NCBI GenBank assembly: GCA_905480235.1
Contig: CAJQPP010000010.1
Coordinates: 1-42,675 of the forward strand
Direction of reading: 5' to 3'
DNA: 42,675 nt
From: an uncultured Pirellulaceae bacterium
GTDB lineage: Bacteria; Planctomycetota; Planctomycetia; Pirellulales; Pirellulaceae
A program made the position numbers and the translations under genes. This document shows positions 1 through 8,746 of the stretch, piece by piece. Position 1 is the stretch's first letter. Each line of letters opens with the position of its first letter. The notes beneath the pieces were generated by a model. That model was given only the letters and a program-made list of their open reading frames with translations, had not been told where the DNA came from and ran no database searches.

Positions 1-791
1 AGATCCGCGATCCCACGGGCCAAATACTCGGCCGTTTGGTCGATGATTTGCCAAGCGTCGGCGTCTTCGCGTAGCGCGCAATGGTATACATCCTCAGCGG
101 TTAAGTCACCGGCTGATTCCAAGATCTTGGCTAATTCGCCATCCGAACGTCGGGACGCCATCGTTTTCGCCTCTACGGCAACCGCCGAGGCGCTGGCGTA
201 GGCTTCCAAGTGCCCTTTAAGCCCACAAGAGCAAAGACGGGCTTGTTCGCTGAAATCGACCATCGAATGACCGCATTCGGCGGCCATATCATTCCGCCCG
301 ACCACCAATTGATTGTCGATGACAATCCCTCCACCAACACCGGTCCCTAAGGTTAGCAAGACCAGGCTGTCATAAGCTTTTGCGGTGCCCACCCAGAATT
401 CGCCCCACGCCGCGGCATTCGCGTCGTTGGCGTAGTGAACGGGACATCCCAACGCTTGACTCAATGAATCGCGGATCGGGTAATGCCGCCATCCGGGCAT
501 GTTAACGGGGTCTAGGATCATGCCTTGGCGACTGTCCAGTGGACCGGGCGTCCCTAATCCCGCCGCTGAAAGTCTTTCCCCAGCGTTGGCTCGCAACAAA
601 CTCATCAATGTCTCGCGAACCCGCCGGATCGCGTCCTCCGGTCCCAGCTCGTCCTGGGTCGGGATGGCAGTCTCTTCGACGATCTGTCCGGCAGCAGAAA
701 TGACGCCTATTTTGATCGATGTTCCACCCACATCGATGCCGGCGAACCAAGGATCCGAGTTGTGCGATTTCGGGCCAGCGGGTGGGGACAT
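1..791 (-). CDS. ROK-family sugar kinase (glucokinase-like), C-terminus cut by window edge
   Basis: The gene enters from the left edge, so only about 263 N-terminal codons are visible, read on the minus strand from an ATG at 791. The phosphate-binding motif DVGGTSIKIGV lies at residues 20-30. The catalytic Asp is in ANDANAAA (121-128). A second ATP-site loop, LTLGTGVGGG, is at 147-156. The ROK zinc region follows: GH at 174-175 and CSCGLKGHLE at 187-196. The usual final Cys of the CxCGxxGC motif is His here, a substitution I would not treat as inactivating. ROK kinases phosphorylate glucose, N-acetylmannosamine and similar sugars in the cytoplasm; substrate cannot be decided from this fragment. 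Some ROK proteins are repressors, but there is no N-terminal helix-turn-helix here, which favours a kinase. Confidence 0.88.
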   Translation of the reverse strand, partial: MSPPAGPKSHNSDPWFAGIDVGGTSIKIGVISAAGQIVEETAIPTQDELGPEDAIRRVRETLMSLLRANAGERLSAAGLGTPGPLDSRQGMILDPVNMPGWRHYPIRDSLSQALGCPVHYANDANAAAWGEFWVGTAKAYDSLVLLTLGTGVGGGIVIDNQLVVGRNDMAAECGHSMVDFSEQARLCSCGLKGHLEAYASASAVAVEAKTMASRRSDGELAKILESAGDLTAEDVYHCALREDADAWQIIDQTAEYLARGIAD

Positions 792-1081
792 GGGTGGTTT
801 TGGGGAAAGTTGAGATCACAGGCAAGCTTGGCAATCACGGATTATAAATTGCCACCCCGAAATGGCCTAGTTCAATCCATGCTGCGGGGTTTATTCGAAC
901 GAATTCATTGAGTTACAATGAAAGGAATTAATAGCCGGTATGGCTGAAGTCGTGAGAGGTCAGGTTGCGTGGTAACACGGTCGTGGCCTCCCGCGAATCC
1001 AGGGATTCCGGCGTGCCGCCGTCGATTGGGAAATCTCCAACCGTCGCGGCTTCGTTATGGAGCTATCCTTGGTGTTATCAA

Positions 1082-1846
1082 ATGTCTTTTTCGCACGTAC
1101 CTCACGAACATCGTGAGGTAATCGAGGCCTGTCAAACCCGCTTGGGGTATGCCTTTCAAGATCCGACTCTGTTACTAGAGGCTTTGACGCATGCCTCCAA
1201 CGCCAATACGCGACTGAAATCGAATGAGAGATTGGAATTTCTCGGGGATTCAATTTTGGGATTTGTCGTTTGTGATTTGCTATACCAGCGATTCCCTGAT
1301 CTTTTAGAGGGTGATTTGACGCAAATAAAGTCGGCGGCCGTGAGTCGTTCGACGTGTGGGAAAATCGGCAAACGAATTGGCTTGGGCGAATTTCTATTGA
1401 CTGGCAAAGGCATGAACGTGACCAGCGGTATGCCCGACTCCTTGGTCGCTAACGCCGTCGAATCCGTTATTGCAGCGATTTATCTCGATGGAGGTTTGCC
1501 ACCTGCTCAGCGCTTTATTATCGAAAGTATCGTCGATGACATTCGCGAAATTGCGGATGGAAATGCGGAACTGAATTTCAAGTCATCCTTGCAGCAGCTG
1601 GCGCAAAAAAAGAATGGAGCACCCCCCTCTTATCATTTATTGCAAGAAGTCGGTCCTGACCATCTAAAACGTTTTTTGATCTGCGCTCAAGTTGGCAAAG
1701 CTCGTTTTTCACCCGCTTGGGGTGGGAATAAAAAACGCGCGGAGCAGCGTGCTGCAGGCAACGCACTCGCAGAATTGGACGGCCAAGAGCCGCCGTTCGC
1801 AGGGTTGCCTTCCGAGTCCGAAGACGGAATCTTTAACGAGAGTTGA
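1082..1846 (+). CDS. rnc: Ribonuclease III
   Basis: Double-strand-specific endoribonuclease for rRNA and mRNA processing, cytoplasmic. From the ATG at 1082 the protein has 254 residues. The family signature ERLEFLGDSIL is at 49-59, giving the acidic residues E49, E52 and D56. The second metal-binding cluster is in the ANAVES stretch. A C-terminal double-stranded-RNA-binding domain starts at about NFKSSLQQLAQ and includes the typical KKRAEQRAA helix. The same frame is open up to a TTG at 965, but the extra 39 residues do not look like RNase III, so I chose the internal ATG although no strong Shine-Dalgarno precedes it. Oddity: the residue equivalent to E. coli D114 appears to be Asn, with the following E117 equivalent kept. 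The gene converges on the methyltransferase gene 41 bases downstream. Confidence 0.93.
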   Translation: MSFSHVPHEHREVIEACQTRLGYAFQDPTLLLEALTHASNANTRLKSNERLEFLGDSILGFVVCDLLYQRFPDLLEGDLTQIKSAAVSRSTCGKIGKRIGLGEFLLTGKGMNVTSGMPDSLVANAVESVIAAIYLDGGLPPAQRFIIESIVDDIREIADGNAELNFKSSLQQLAQKKNGAPPSYHLLQEVGPDHLKRFLICAQVGKARFSPAWGGNKKRAEQRAAGNALAELDGQEPPFAGLPSESEDGIFNES

Positions 1847-1887
1847 TGGCGAATCTTCCGCAAAATCGCCGCTCGAAGATACCGGGG

Positions 1888-2649
1888 TCAGGGCTTGATT
1901 GCGAGTGTCGCCAAGAAGACAGCGATCCGTTTGGATAGCGCGTCCGTGCCTCCCCAACGATCCTCGAACAATTCCTGGATTTGGAAACCTGCTTGCAATT
2001 GACCACCTACTAAATCTTGCAAGGTATGACCGTATTCCGCAGGGGTCGGTGGAATCGTCGTCGGTGTGCTCGTCCCGGATACGTCGGGTGATTCTGTATG
2101 TGGAATGACATTCCTGACGACGAATTTTTTCGCCAGTAATAATTCGTTATCAAACAGATAGTTTATGGGATTGATGAACCCGGTTATTAAAATTCCGCCA
2201 GGCTTTAAGACTCGAAATGCCTCCTGCCAGACCGGTATCACGTTTGGGCAGAAATTAAGTGAACATGGATTAAGTACGCAATCAAACGGACCCAAATCTC
2301 CAAGATCACGCATGTCGACCTGCACCGTTTCCAATGTTAGACCTTCCCGCTCTGCCACCTGACGATCGATGGCAAGTTGTTCGCTGCTGAAATCAGCCAC
2401 GGTGACCTGCGCTCCGGCAGCTGCCAAAAGCGGACCTTGATGTCCCCCGCCGCCGGCCAAACAAAGCACCCTCAATCCGGCCGGTTGGCTGAGCCAGTGG
2501 GCAGGGATGTTTTTCGTGGCGGTGACTTTGATCGCGGGGTACCCTCGACGGGCATGGGCAATTTCCGCGCTGGATGCCGGGATAAACCACTGAGTTGCGG
2601 ACGCAGCGATCGCATCCCATGCCTGGCGATTGAAATTGGTATGGTCCAA
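1888..2649 (-). CDS. Class I SAM-dependent methyltransferase, substrate unknown
   Basis: 253 residues, start codon TTG at 2649; I find no in-frame ATG nearby, and an AAGGA lies about 15 bases upstream. Motif I of the Rossmann-like SAM-binding fold reads LAGGGGHQG at about 64-72. An acidic end of strand 2 (VADFS, D86) would bind the ribose hydroxyls, VDMRDL at 111-116 is the adenine-binding loop, and FRVLKPGG at 145-152 is the post-motif found in Methyltransf_11/25 proteins. These features assign the family but not the substrate. The second half has a Pro/Thr-rich loop (about 190-205) that may form a lid. The gene is separated by 144 bases from the phosphodiesterase gene upstream and is convergent with rnc. 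Confidence 0.85.
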   Translation of the reverse strand: MDHTNFNRQAWDAIAASATQWFIPASSAEIAHARRGYPAIKVTATKNIPAHWLSQPAGLRVLCLAGGGGHQGPLLAAAGAQVTVADFSSEQLAIDRQVAEREGLTLETVQVDMRDLGDLGPFDCVLNPCSLNFCPNVIPVWQEAFRVLKPGGILITGFINPINYLFDNELLLAKKFVVRNVIPHTESPDVSGTSTPTTIPPTPAEYGHTLQDLVGGQLQAGFQIQELFEDRWGGTDALSKRIAVFLATLAIKP

Positions 2650-2733
2650 AGCTGCGGTTGTCCTTTTGAAAAGTCAGCTGATTGAAGTCTGTTGGTAAAG
2701 GTGGAATAAGGTCATGCCCGACCGACCAGCAAA

Positions 2734-2767
2734 TTGCGGTCGCACTCGGATTGCGGTCGCACTCGGA
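2734..2767. repeat. Two perfect 17-bp tandem copies upstream of the methyltransferase gene
   Basis: The unit TTGCGGTCGCACTCGGA occurs at 2734-2750 and again at 2751-2767 without a gap, and a third, diverged start (TTGGGTCCGC) follows. It sits in the 144-base gap between the phosphodiesterase stop and the methyltransferase start. It could be replication slippage or paired sites for a DNA-binding protein; nothing else in the sequence decides this. Confidence 0.8.
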
Positions 2768-2793
2768 TTGGGTCCGCAACGACCGTAACTCGT

Positions 2794-3339
2794 TTAGTTC
2801 GGTGCATCCGGATTTTTATTCCCATCTGCCGGGGATACGCGACGCCCGCGAGGACCGAGTTCGATCAATCGTATTCTGGAAACCTCTCCACCGGATAATT
2901 GAAATTTCAGCAGGGTTCTTTGTAAATGAAATCCGTGGTGTCCGGCCGCACCGGGATTCAAATATTGCATGTGCCCGAGGCGAGCATCTTTTTCTACGTG
3001 TAGAATATGCGAATGGCCGCAGATCAGTAAATCAGGTGGGTCGCTTTTAAGGGTTTCACGCACTCGACGATCGTATCGTCCTGGACGACCTCCAATATGA
3101 GTTAACCAGACATCCACTCCGCCACACGAGAACCGCAAATCCTCCGGATACCTGTATTGGAGTTCTTCGTCGTCGATATTTCCATGAACCCCACGAAATA
3201 CTGAAAACGCTCGTTCTAAGGGTTCCGATACGCCAGGTCCGAAATCGCCAGCGTGCCAAACTTCATCGCATGTCTCGAAAAGTTTGAAAACTCGTGGATC
3301 TAAAAATCCGTGAGTATCTGATATGAGTCCAATTTCCAT
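2794..3339 (-). CDS. YfcE/MJ0936-type metallophosphoesterase
   Basis: Small calcineurin-like phosphodiesterase of 181 residues from the ATG at 3339. Its metal-binding motifs appear in the family order: GLISDTHG near the N-terminus (Asp and His ligands), HAGDFG, GVHGNID (the GNHD-type motif), and CGHSH in LLICGHSHIL. A histidine before GGRPG completes the usual set. Relatives in the YfcE/MJ0936 group cleave phosphodiester bonds with two Mn or Ni ions; the natural substrate is generally unknown. The C-terminus is a basic, low-complexity tail (RGRRVSP onward). A GTG at 3354 would add five residues, but the ATG places the first motif at the usual distance. It begins 32 bases after the aldehyde dehydrogenase stop on the same strand, so the two may be cotranscribed. 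Confidence 0.86.
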   Translation of the reverse strand: MEIGLISDTHGFLDPRVFKLFETCDEVWHAGDFGPGVSEPLERAFSVFRGVHGNIDDEELQYRYPEDLRFSCGGVDVWLTHIGGRPGRYDRRVRETLKSDPPDLLICGHSHILHVEKDARLGHMQYLNPGAAGHHGFHLQRTLLKFQLSGGEVSRIRLIELGPRGRRVSPADGNKNPDAPN

Positions 3340-3371
3340 AATGCTTCGTAGCACGTTTTCATTGCAGTGAG

Positions 3372-4868
3372 TTAAATCGCGACGCAGACCGATTTAACTT
3401 CCAGGTAATTATTCAATGCCGCGTGTCCCATTTCTCGGCCCCAACCTGATTGCTTGTAGCCACCGAATGGTAAGGCGGCGTCAAATACGTTGTAGCAATT
3501 GATCCAGACGGTCCCCGCGCGGACCGCTTTGGCAATACGGTGGGCGTTCGCTAAATCGTCAGTCCAGATCCCCGCGGCCAGGCCGTAGGCGGTGTCATTC
3601 GCTCGGGCGACCAGTTCCTCGTGGTCCTTAAACGGCATAGCAACCACGACGGGACCGAAGATCTCTTCCTTGACGACTTCCATCGTTTCATGGGTTTCCA
3701 CCAATACGGTGGGGTTCACGAAATAGCCCTCACGATCCGGTGCGTCACCGCCACACATGGCTTTCGCGCCTGCGGTTTGTCCGCGGTCAAGAAAACCCGT
3801 CACTCGTTCAAACTGTTCCTTGGATACTAGAGGTCCCATCTGAGTCTCCGATTGGAAACCATCACCGACCTTGATCTTCTTGGCCTCCTCACTGACACCT
3901 GCGCAAACTTCGTCAAATACCTCGGCGGCAACGTACAAGCGTGAGCCAGCACAGCAGCATTGCCCATGATTAAAGAAAATGGCATTGGCTGCACCAGGGA
4001 TGGCGGTTTGCAAATCGGCATCCTTTAAAATGATATTGGGGCTCTTGCCGCCCAATTCCAGGGTGACTTTTTTCAGGTTACCTGCTGCCGACTGAACAAT
4101 TTGTTTGCCGACCTCGGTGGATCCCGTAAACGCAACCTTGTCGACGCGGTCGTCGGCGGCCAAGGCGGCGCCTGCATCACCGAATCCCGTAACAATATTA
4201 ACCACGCCGCCGGGGAGTCCAGATTCCTGAATCAATTCGCCCAGCCGGATGGCTGACAGCGGAGTCTGTTCCGCCGGTTTTAGAATAATAGTACAGCCGG
4301 CCGCCAAGGCAGGAGCTAATTTCCAGGCCGCCATCAATAAAGGGAAGTTCCACGGAATGATCTGACCGACCACGCCTACGGGTTCTTTGAGAGTATAGGC
4401 ATGGAAATTTGCGCCCGGAACATTGGGGACTGAAATGGGAATGGTGTGCCCTTCAATCTTGGTGCACCAGCCCGCCATGTAGCGAAAAATATCCGCAGCC
4501 AATTGCACATCCGCAGCCCTTGCCACGGTAAATGGTTTTCCGTTATCCAGCGTTTCCAGTTGAGCTAATTCGTCTCCATGGGTTTCAATCAAGTCACCAA
4601 TTTTCCAAATGATCTTGCTGCGATCGGAAGCTGTCATTTGTGTCCAGGGCCCGGCATCAAAAGCCTTTCGCGCGGCTTGTACGGCATGCTGGATATCCGC
4701 TTTTTTGCCATGAGCGACTTGAGCTACCAATTGGGTTGTGGAGGGATTGAGGACGTCAAAAAAAGCACCATCCACAGCTTCGACCCAATGGCCGTCGATG
4801 AAAAGTTTTTTGGGTTCCGCTAAGAATGGTCGCAGTTGTATGGGGGTGCTCTCAGAGGCTGTTGCCAT
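3372..4868 (-). CDS. NAD(P)-dependent aldehyde dehydrogenase, ALDH1/2-like
   Basis: 498 residues, the usual ALDH superfamily length. It oxidises an aldehyde to the acid with NAD(P). Visible active-site parts: PWNF with N174, FTGSTEVGK (nucleotide binding, about 247-255), the general base E271 in LELGGKSPN, and the Cys triad GQCCCAG where the middle residue, C305, should be the nucleophile. EEIFGPV and LPFGGYKQSG near the C-terminus are also typical. The triple Cys and the GYKQSG ending resemble the ALDH1/2, phenylacetaldehyde and betaine aldehyde groups; the precise substrate is not readable. The start is well supported: AGGAGA lies 6 bases before the ATG at 4868. The phosphodiesterase gene follows on the same strand. 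Confidence 0.93.
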   Translation of the reverse strand: MATASESTPIQLRPFLAEPKKLFIDGHWVEAVDGAFFDVLNPSTTQLVAQVAHGKKADIQHAVQAARKAFDAGPWTQMTASDRSKIIWKIGDLIETHGDELAQLETLDNGKPFTVARAADVQLAADIFRYMAGWCTKIEGHTIPISVPNVPGANFHAYTLKEPVGVVGQIIPWNFPLLMAAWKLAPALAAGCTIILKPAEQTPLSAIRLGELIQESGLPGGVVNIVTGFGDAGAALAADDRVDKVAFTGSTEVGKQIVQSAAGNLKKVTLELGGKSPNIILKDADLQTAIPGAANAIFFNHGQCCCAGSRLYVAAEVFDEVCAGVSEEAKKIKVGDGFQSETQMGPLVSKEQFERVTGFLDRGQTAGAKAMCGGDAPDREGYFVNPTVLVETHETMEVVKEEIFGPVVVAMPFKDHEELVARANDTAYGLAAGIWTDDLANAHRIAKAVRAGTVWINCYNVFDAALPFGGYKQSGWGREMGHAALNNYLEVKSVCVAI

Positions 4869-5191
4869 GGCTGGTCTCCTGGAATTCGGGCCGGGTACCC
4901 AAGTATATCAAATTTTTTGGGTGACAGAGTCCGTGCAGGGGCAAGCCAGATCGCGTGGAAGCGATGAGCTGCGCTGACTAGATGGGCTTGGTTATCCAAG
5001 TGTCTAAGTCTAAAGCACTTAGTTATTCTGAGGTTTTAGGTTGTATAAGTCCCGTGTTTGCTCGTAAGCGGTTGGATTGATTTTTTCTTGGTGCTGGCCC
5101 TTTCTGTAACGGCCGGATTCCTGATAAAATCAAATGACCTAAAATTCCTGCGGCGAATTTTTCAGCCTCTTCTCAGACCCAAGGAAAGCCG
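4869..5191. other. Divergent intergenic region between aldehyde dehydrogenase and secreted-protein genes
   Basis: 323 bases without a convincing gene. It must hold promoters for both flanking divergent genes. On the plus strand I see an extended -10 candidate (5122-5130); on the minus strand I see only the aldehyde dehydrogenase ribosome-binding site. No repeats or strong hairpins noticed. Confidence 0.6.
5122..5130 (+). promoter_or_regulatory. Extended -10 promoter candidate for the proline-rich secreted protein
   Basis: TG at 5122-5123, one base, then TAAAAT at 5125-5130 gives an extended -10 element with a 5/6 hexamer. The position 17 bases upstream (TTCTGT, 5102-5107) is a poor -35, as often for extended -10 promoters. 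It would leave a leader of about 55 bases before the ATG at 5192. Confidence 0.3.
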
Positions 5192-5851
5192 ATGCGTTTT
5201 TTGCCAAGCATGCTCCTCGCCATCAGCGTTGTGATTGCCGTTAGTTTCATCAACCCGGCATCAGCCCAATTGATCCGCATCAATAACAATGGATTCGGAG
5301 GGGTAAATATTCGTGCGCCCTTCGTTCGTGTTAACACCAGCCCCTATGGAACCCATGTGCGGGCACCGTTTGTCGAAGTGAATTCACCGCCAGGGCGTTA
5401 TTACCAACCTCCGTATTACGCACCCGCCCAACCCTATTATCGACCAGTGCCGGGGCAGCCCTATTATCAGGCACCCCCCGTGCCTGGCTCAGTAATGAGG
5501 CCGCCAAATCAGTCACCACGATTCAATCCGACTCGACCGGGTCAGCAAGTTCGGGCTTACGGTGTAGCACCCGGTGTGGTCCCCCGGAATCGGGCACCGC
5601 AGGCGACCAATAGCCAACCGAGATTTCAGCCGACACAAAAACCAACGAATCGCTCTCAAGCGAGAACGGTCGCAAAGCCGCCAGCCAGCGTTTCACCTGT
5701 CGCACCGAGCGGCACTCAAACGAAAGCGTCCTCGAATAGTCAACTGAAATCCGTATTGGACAAACCGAAACCGCCCTCCTTGGATTCGTTGGAAGAACTG
5801 CCTGAGCCCAAAACGGGAGCTTCCGGGAAAACCTCGAAGCAAAATAAATAA
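5192..5851 (+). CDS. Secreted proline/asparagine-rich protein of unknown function
   Basis: 219 residues. AAGGAAAG four bases before the ATG supports the start. Residues 1-26 form a classical signal peptide (basic start, hydrophobic core, ASA-Q cleavage site). The mature N-terminus carries two similar segments, NIRAPFVRVNT and HVRAPFVEVNS, about 19 residues apart, suggesting a short internal duplication. The middle is rich in Pro, Tyr and Gln with repeated PYY/PYYQ units (about 70-95), and the C-terminal half is a low-complexity Pro/Ser/Thr/Lys tail. This looks like an exported, mostly disordered protein, perhaps cell-wall associated; I recognise no domain and assign no function. Confidence 0.75.
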   Translation: MRFLPSMLLAISVVIAVSFINPASAQLIRINNNGFGGVNIRAPFVRVNTSPYGTHVRAPFVEVNSPPGRYYQPPYYAPAQPYYRPVPGQPYYQAPPVPGSVMRPPNQSPRFNPTRPGQQVRAYGVAPGVVPRNRAPQATNSQPRFQPTQKPTNRSQARTVAKPPASVSPVAPSGTQTKASSNSQLKSVLDKPKPPSLDSLEELPEPKTGASGKTSKQNK

Positions 5852-6591
5852 TTCGAGTGTTGTCGCTGTGCAGTTTCTAACGGGCGAAGCGAATTTTCGA
5901 TCGCATTGCGTGGCTACATGGCTGGAATCAACAACGAGTCGTATGGTGCGCCGGGTTGCTGCGTTGGAACTTTCATGCTCGACAGGCACAACCCTGTGCT
6001 ATGAAAAAGTAACGGTACGCCACTCAACTCTTTTCTTGGGTGGGCGATATGGTTGTACCTGATTATTCTGGCGTCACGGCGGATTGAGGTTCCAGTTGCC
6101 CAGCTGCGTTATCCGCCACGCCTGTTGATCCTCTCGTCGAACGTGGCCGTTCAATAATGTACTTGCAGCCAGGCCGGCAAACCCAACCGATAGGGTTCCA
6201 CTAAGAGGTTACCCAAGTCAGAGTTTCAACCATTTGACAGCCTGCCGCTTGGCGGTTTCGCAGAGATATCAAAACTTAGGACCTAACTGAAGCCAAAACT
6301 GTTTAGGCATTCCTCAAGGCCGAGGTATGGGCTGATCTCGATTGGGATTCGCCGCAGGTGTTGGTCTTCCTGCCTTGGGGTGGTTCTGGGCAAGGAACCT
6401 TAGTCGCTTATACAGCAGACGCTGATGCTAATGAAACCGTTTTGCAGTTCGAATAGAAAGCCGAAGGAACTCGCGATTTGCGGGTGCATTCCCTCGTAAG
6501 TGATTAATTAAGATCGTCCATGGCAGTTTCAGATCGTGAGGCGTTGCCGAACTCATTACGAAAACGAAACGCCTTGCAGATACCGAGAGAC
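5852..6591. other. 740-base stretch with no intact gene
   Basis: No open frame here has coding character from start to stop. The 64-codon plus-strand frame at 5868-6062 lacks a ribosome-binding site and domain features. The best explanation of part of the stretch is a decayed gene (see 6112-6507). No tRNA, strong terminator or repeat was recognised. Confidence 0.5.
6112..6507 (+). pseudogene. Possible decayed coding sequence
   Basis: Read in one plus-strand frame, this stretch is protein-like but interrupted by five in-frame stops before a final TAA at 6505-6507. The best part, from about 6304 to 6453, reads KAEVWADLDWDSPQVLVFL then PWGGSGQGTLVAY, with a natural mix of hydrophobic strands and acidic turns, and continues beyond a TAG as KAEGTRDLRVHSLVSD. 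No start codon or family was recognised. It may be a relic of a secreted or regulatory protein; a chance frame cannot be excluded. Confidence 0.25.
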
Positions 6592-8139
6592 CTACATCAC
6601 TGAAAAATAAGAATCGATCGCAAAATCAATGGAGTCTTTGGTCATGGCAGTCGGGATTTGATTGAAACGACAATAATTTAAGATTTGTAAAAGCAAATCT
6701 CGTGGGTGGCAATTTCGAAATTCCCGGTTTACTGGCCGATAGTAAGTCTCAACCATGTAATCAAATATTTCCTGCTCGAAAGGGATGTCCAAGTTGCGAG
6801 CCATGATTTGGAATAACTGATGGAACATCTCGAAGGTCGGGTTTTCGACTTCAATTTTGTAAGGTATGCGTCGCATGAATGCGTCATCGACGAGATCTCG
6901 TGGTTCCAGGTTGGTCGAGAAGACAACCAGTTGGTCGAATGGAAGCTGAACTTTTTTACCTGATGAGAGATTCAGGTAGTCATATCGTTTTTCAAGTGGA
7001 ACGATCCAACGGTTCAACAACTCCTCCACCCGCATTTTTTGGCGCCCGAAATCGTCGATGACCAAAATGCCGCAATTGCTTTTCAATTGCACCGGTGCTT
7101 CACTGACTCCGCAGCTTTGGTTGAATGTGATTTCCAGATGTTCCATATTTAATTCACCGCCAACCACAATCGTAGGGCGTTTAATCCGCACCCAGCGGTG
7201 GTCGATCTCTTTGGTGTCGACGACACTTGAATTGGACTCCAGCGGTAATTCTTCATGAACGGTAGGGTCATACAGTCGCATGATTTCCCCGTCGATATAC
7301 AACGCTCTCGGAATCCAAATGTAGGGGCCGAATGACTTGGTAATGCGTTCCGCGATACTGGTTTTACCGTTACCGGGGTAACCATGTAAAAACATTCCCC
7401 GACCGGAACTGATCGCGGGCCCTAATCGATCCAGCATCTTTTCGTTGATCAGAAGATCACTGAACGCATGCCTTAATTGGTCGCGGGTTGGATATTGCCC
7501 TTCGATCGTCTGGGCCTTCACCGAACGGACATAGTCTTTCAGAACGACCGGTGTTGAACCAAAGTAAGTGCAAATCTTGGAGTAAGTGTGAGCTCGGTTG
7601 CCACCGTTTTCAGTCAAACGACAAATGTAGTCATTCATCGTAGCCGGTCCGGCATATGTGATGAGTTGCTCGTGTTTTAAGGTGTTCAGAAATCCGGAAA
7701 CTAAAATAAATGGTAACCGAATCTGTTGGGAAATTTGTCGACCCGATGCTTCACCACGAGATAACAAAAATTTAAGGATCAGTTCTTCGGCCATCGCCGG
7801 GGAAATTTTTGCATCATTAAAAGAGGTGGGTGATCGTGGCACGAACTGATCGTTCATGATCTCGGAATGCTGGGGCTCCGTCGACGCAAAACCCTGGGAC
7901 TCAACCACATAAGCCTGCACGTCTTTCATGCTGGGTGTTTCAGATTGGGCTGCTCCTGCGGATTGGCTTTGCTGAGAATCGCTGGGCATGACGGGAATGG
8001 GTGGCAGGGCGTCCAGCGATTGCGGATCCGGAGAAGGCGATTTGCCGCTGGTCAGGGCGTTAATCCGCTCCAACAGTTGGTCGAGGTTCTGATCGGTTTG
8101 ATCGCTACCCGTCGGATTGCTAGGGGTTGGTTCGCTCAT
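6592..8139 (-). CDS. AAA+ ATPase with disordered N-terminus and winged-helix-like domain
   Basis: 515 residues. Residues 1-105 are Ser/Pro/Gln-rich and probably disordered. About 110-180 looks like a winged helix (LILKFLLSRGEASGRQISQQ, then a wing ending at CRLTENG). The AAA+ module follows: Walker A GYPGNGKT at 253-260, Walker B GILVIDD at 357-363, sensor-1 FSTN at 407-410, and the arginine region FMRRIPYKI at 421-429. A helical C-terminal domain (about 440-515) includes RNCHPRDLLLQIL, as expected for an AAA+ lid. The layout suggests an ATP-driven remodelling enzyme recruited through its N-terminal domain. It stands alone, with no secretion, pilus or restriction partner in view, so its client is unknown. 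The gene is flanked by long non-coding stretches on both sides. Confidence 0.85.
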   Translation of the reverse strand: MSEPTPSNPTGSDQTDQNLDQLLERINALTSGKSPSPDPQSLDALPPIPVMPSDSQQSQSAGAAQSETPSMKDVQAYVVESQGFASTEPQHSEIMNDQFVPRSPTSFNDAKISPAMAEELILKFLLSRGEASGRQISQQIRLPFILVSGFLNTLKHEQLITYAGPATMNDYICRLTENGGNRAHTYSKICTYFGSTPVVLKDYVRSVKAQTIEGQYPTRDQLRHAFSDLLINEKMLDRLGPAISSGRGMFLHGYPGNGKTSIAERITKSFGPYIWIPRALYIDGEIMRLYDPTVHEELPLESNSSVVDTKEIDHRWVRIKRPTIVVGGELNMEHLEITFNQSCGVSEAPVQLKSNCGILVIDDFGRQKMRVEELLNRWIVPLEKRYDYLNLSSGKKVQLPFDQLVVFSTNLEPRDLVDDAFMRRIPYKIEVENPTFEMFHQLFQIMARNLDIPFEQEIFDYMVETYYRPVNREFRNCHPRDLLLQILNYCRFNQIPTAMTKDSIDFAIDSYFSVM

Positions 8140-8746
8140 GGTATGAAAACCCTAAAGGCTCGCATTTTGTTTGAAAAGAGAATTGGGCAGAAGCGGATTG
8201 GTAAAATATGTCGCGTTCTGCAGGGGACCTTAGACACTCCACCCATTATCAAATCGGTTTAACTCATTGGCCTCCTTCATCCCCGAATTACGGTGTGGGA
8301 ATTATCGATGACAAGCCATGAGGAAGTTGACGATTGTTAGGGTTCTCGCAGCCTCTTAGTCTCGTCTCATCCGTTAAATACCTGCCGTGCTTTTGTGGCT
8401 TCAATAATGCAAGCCTAAGTCCGCGGTATTACAGCAAATCGGCTTGCCGAAATTAAGTGTCTGTTGCTCGGCAATTTTTGGAGTTGCGAGGACTCCGAGG
8501 GATCTCGGCCGTTTGCAAACAAAACTCGATGACCCATCGCGGGCCAGATAGGGGAAGCGTGGTAGCGACAGGTTTTACAATTGCTGGATTCAATACGACC
8601 TGAAATCACTTTTTGGAGGAGCGGGTTGCCGATAGGACAAACCCCTAGATGTCACCTTAATCCTCGGCCTGGCGTTTTTTGATTATCCAAAGCCACGTAG
8701 GTGTACCATGAAGAAACACGCTTCAAGAACGTTTTCATGCGCCTGT
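8140..8746. other. 607-base intergenic stretch
   Basis: Upstream of the AAA+ gene. A 64-codon minus-strand frame at 8415-8609 has no ribosome-binding site and an arbitrary composition, so I do not call it. I see no tRNA, repeat or clear terminator. The promoter of the AAA+ gene should lie near 8150-8300 on the minus strand, but no good hexamer pair stood out. Confidence 0.5.

Noticed and set aside
499-834. Plus- and minus-strand frames of about 105 codons at 499-834
   Set aside because: They lie in other frames over the start of the ROK kinase gene, whose motifs are clear.
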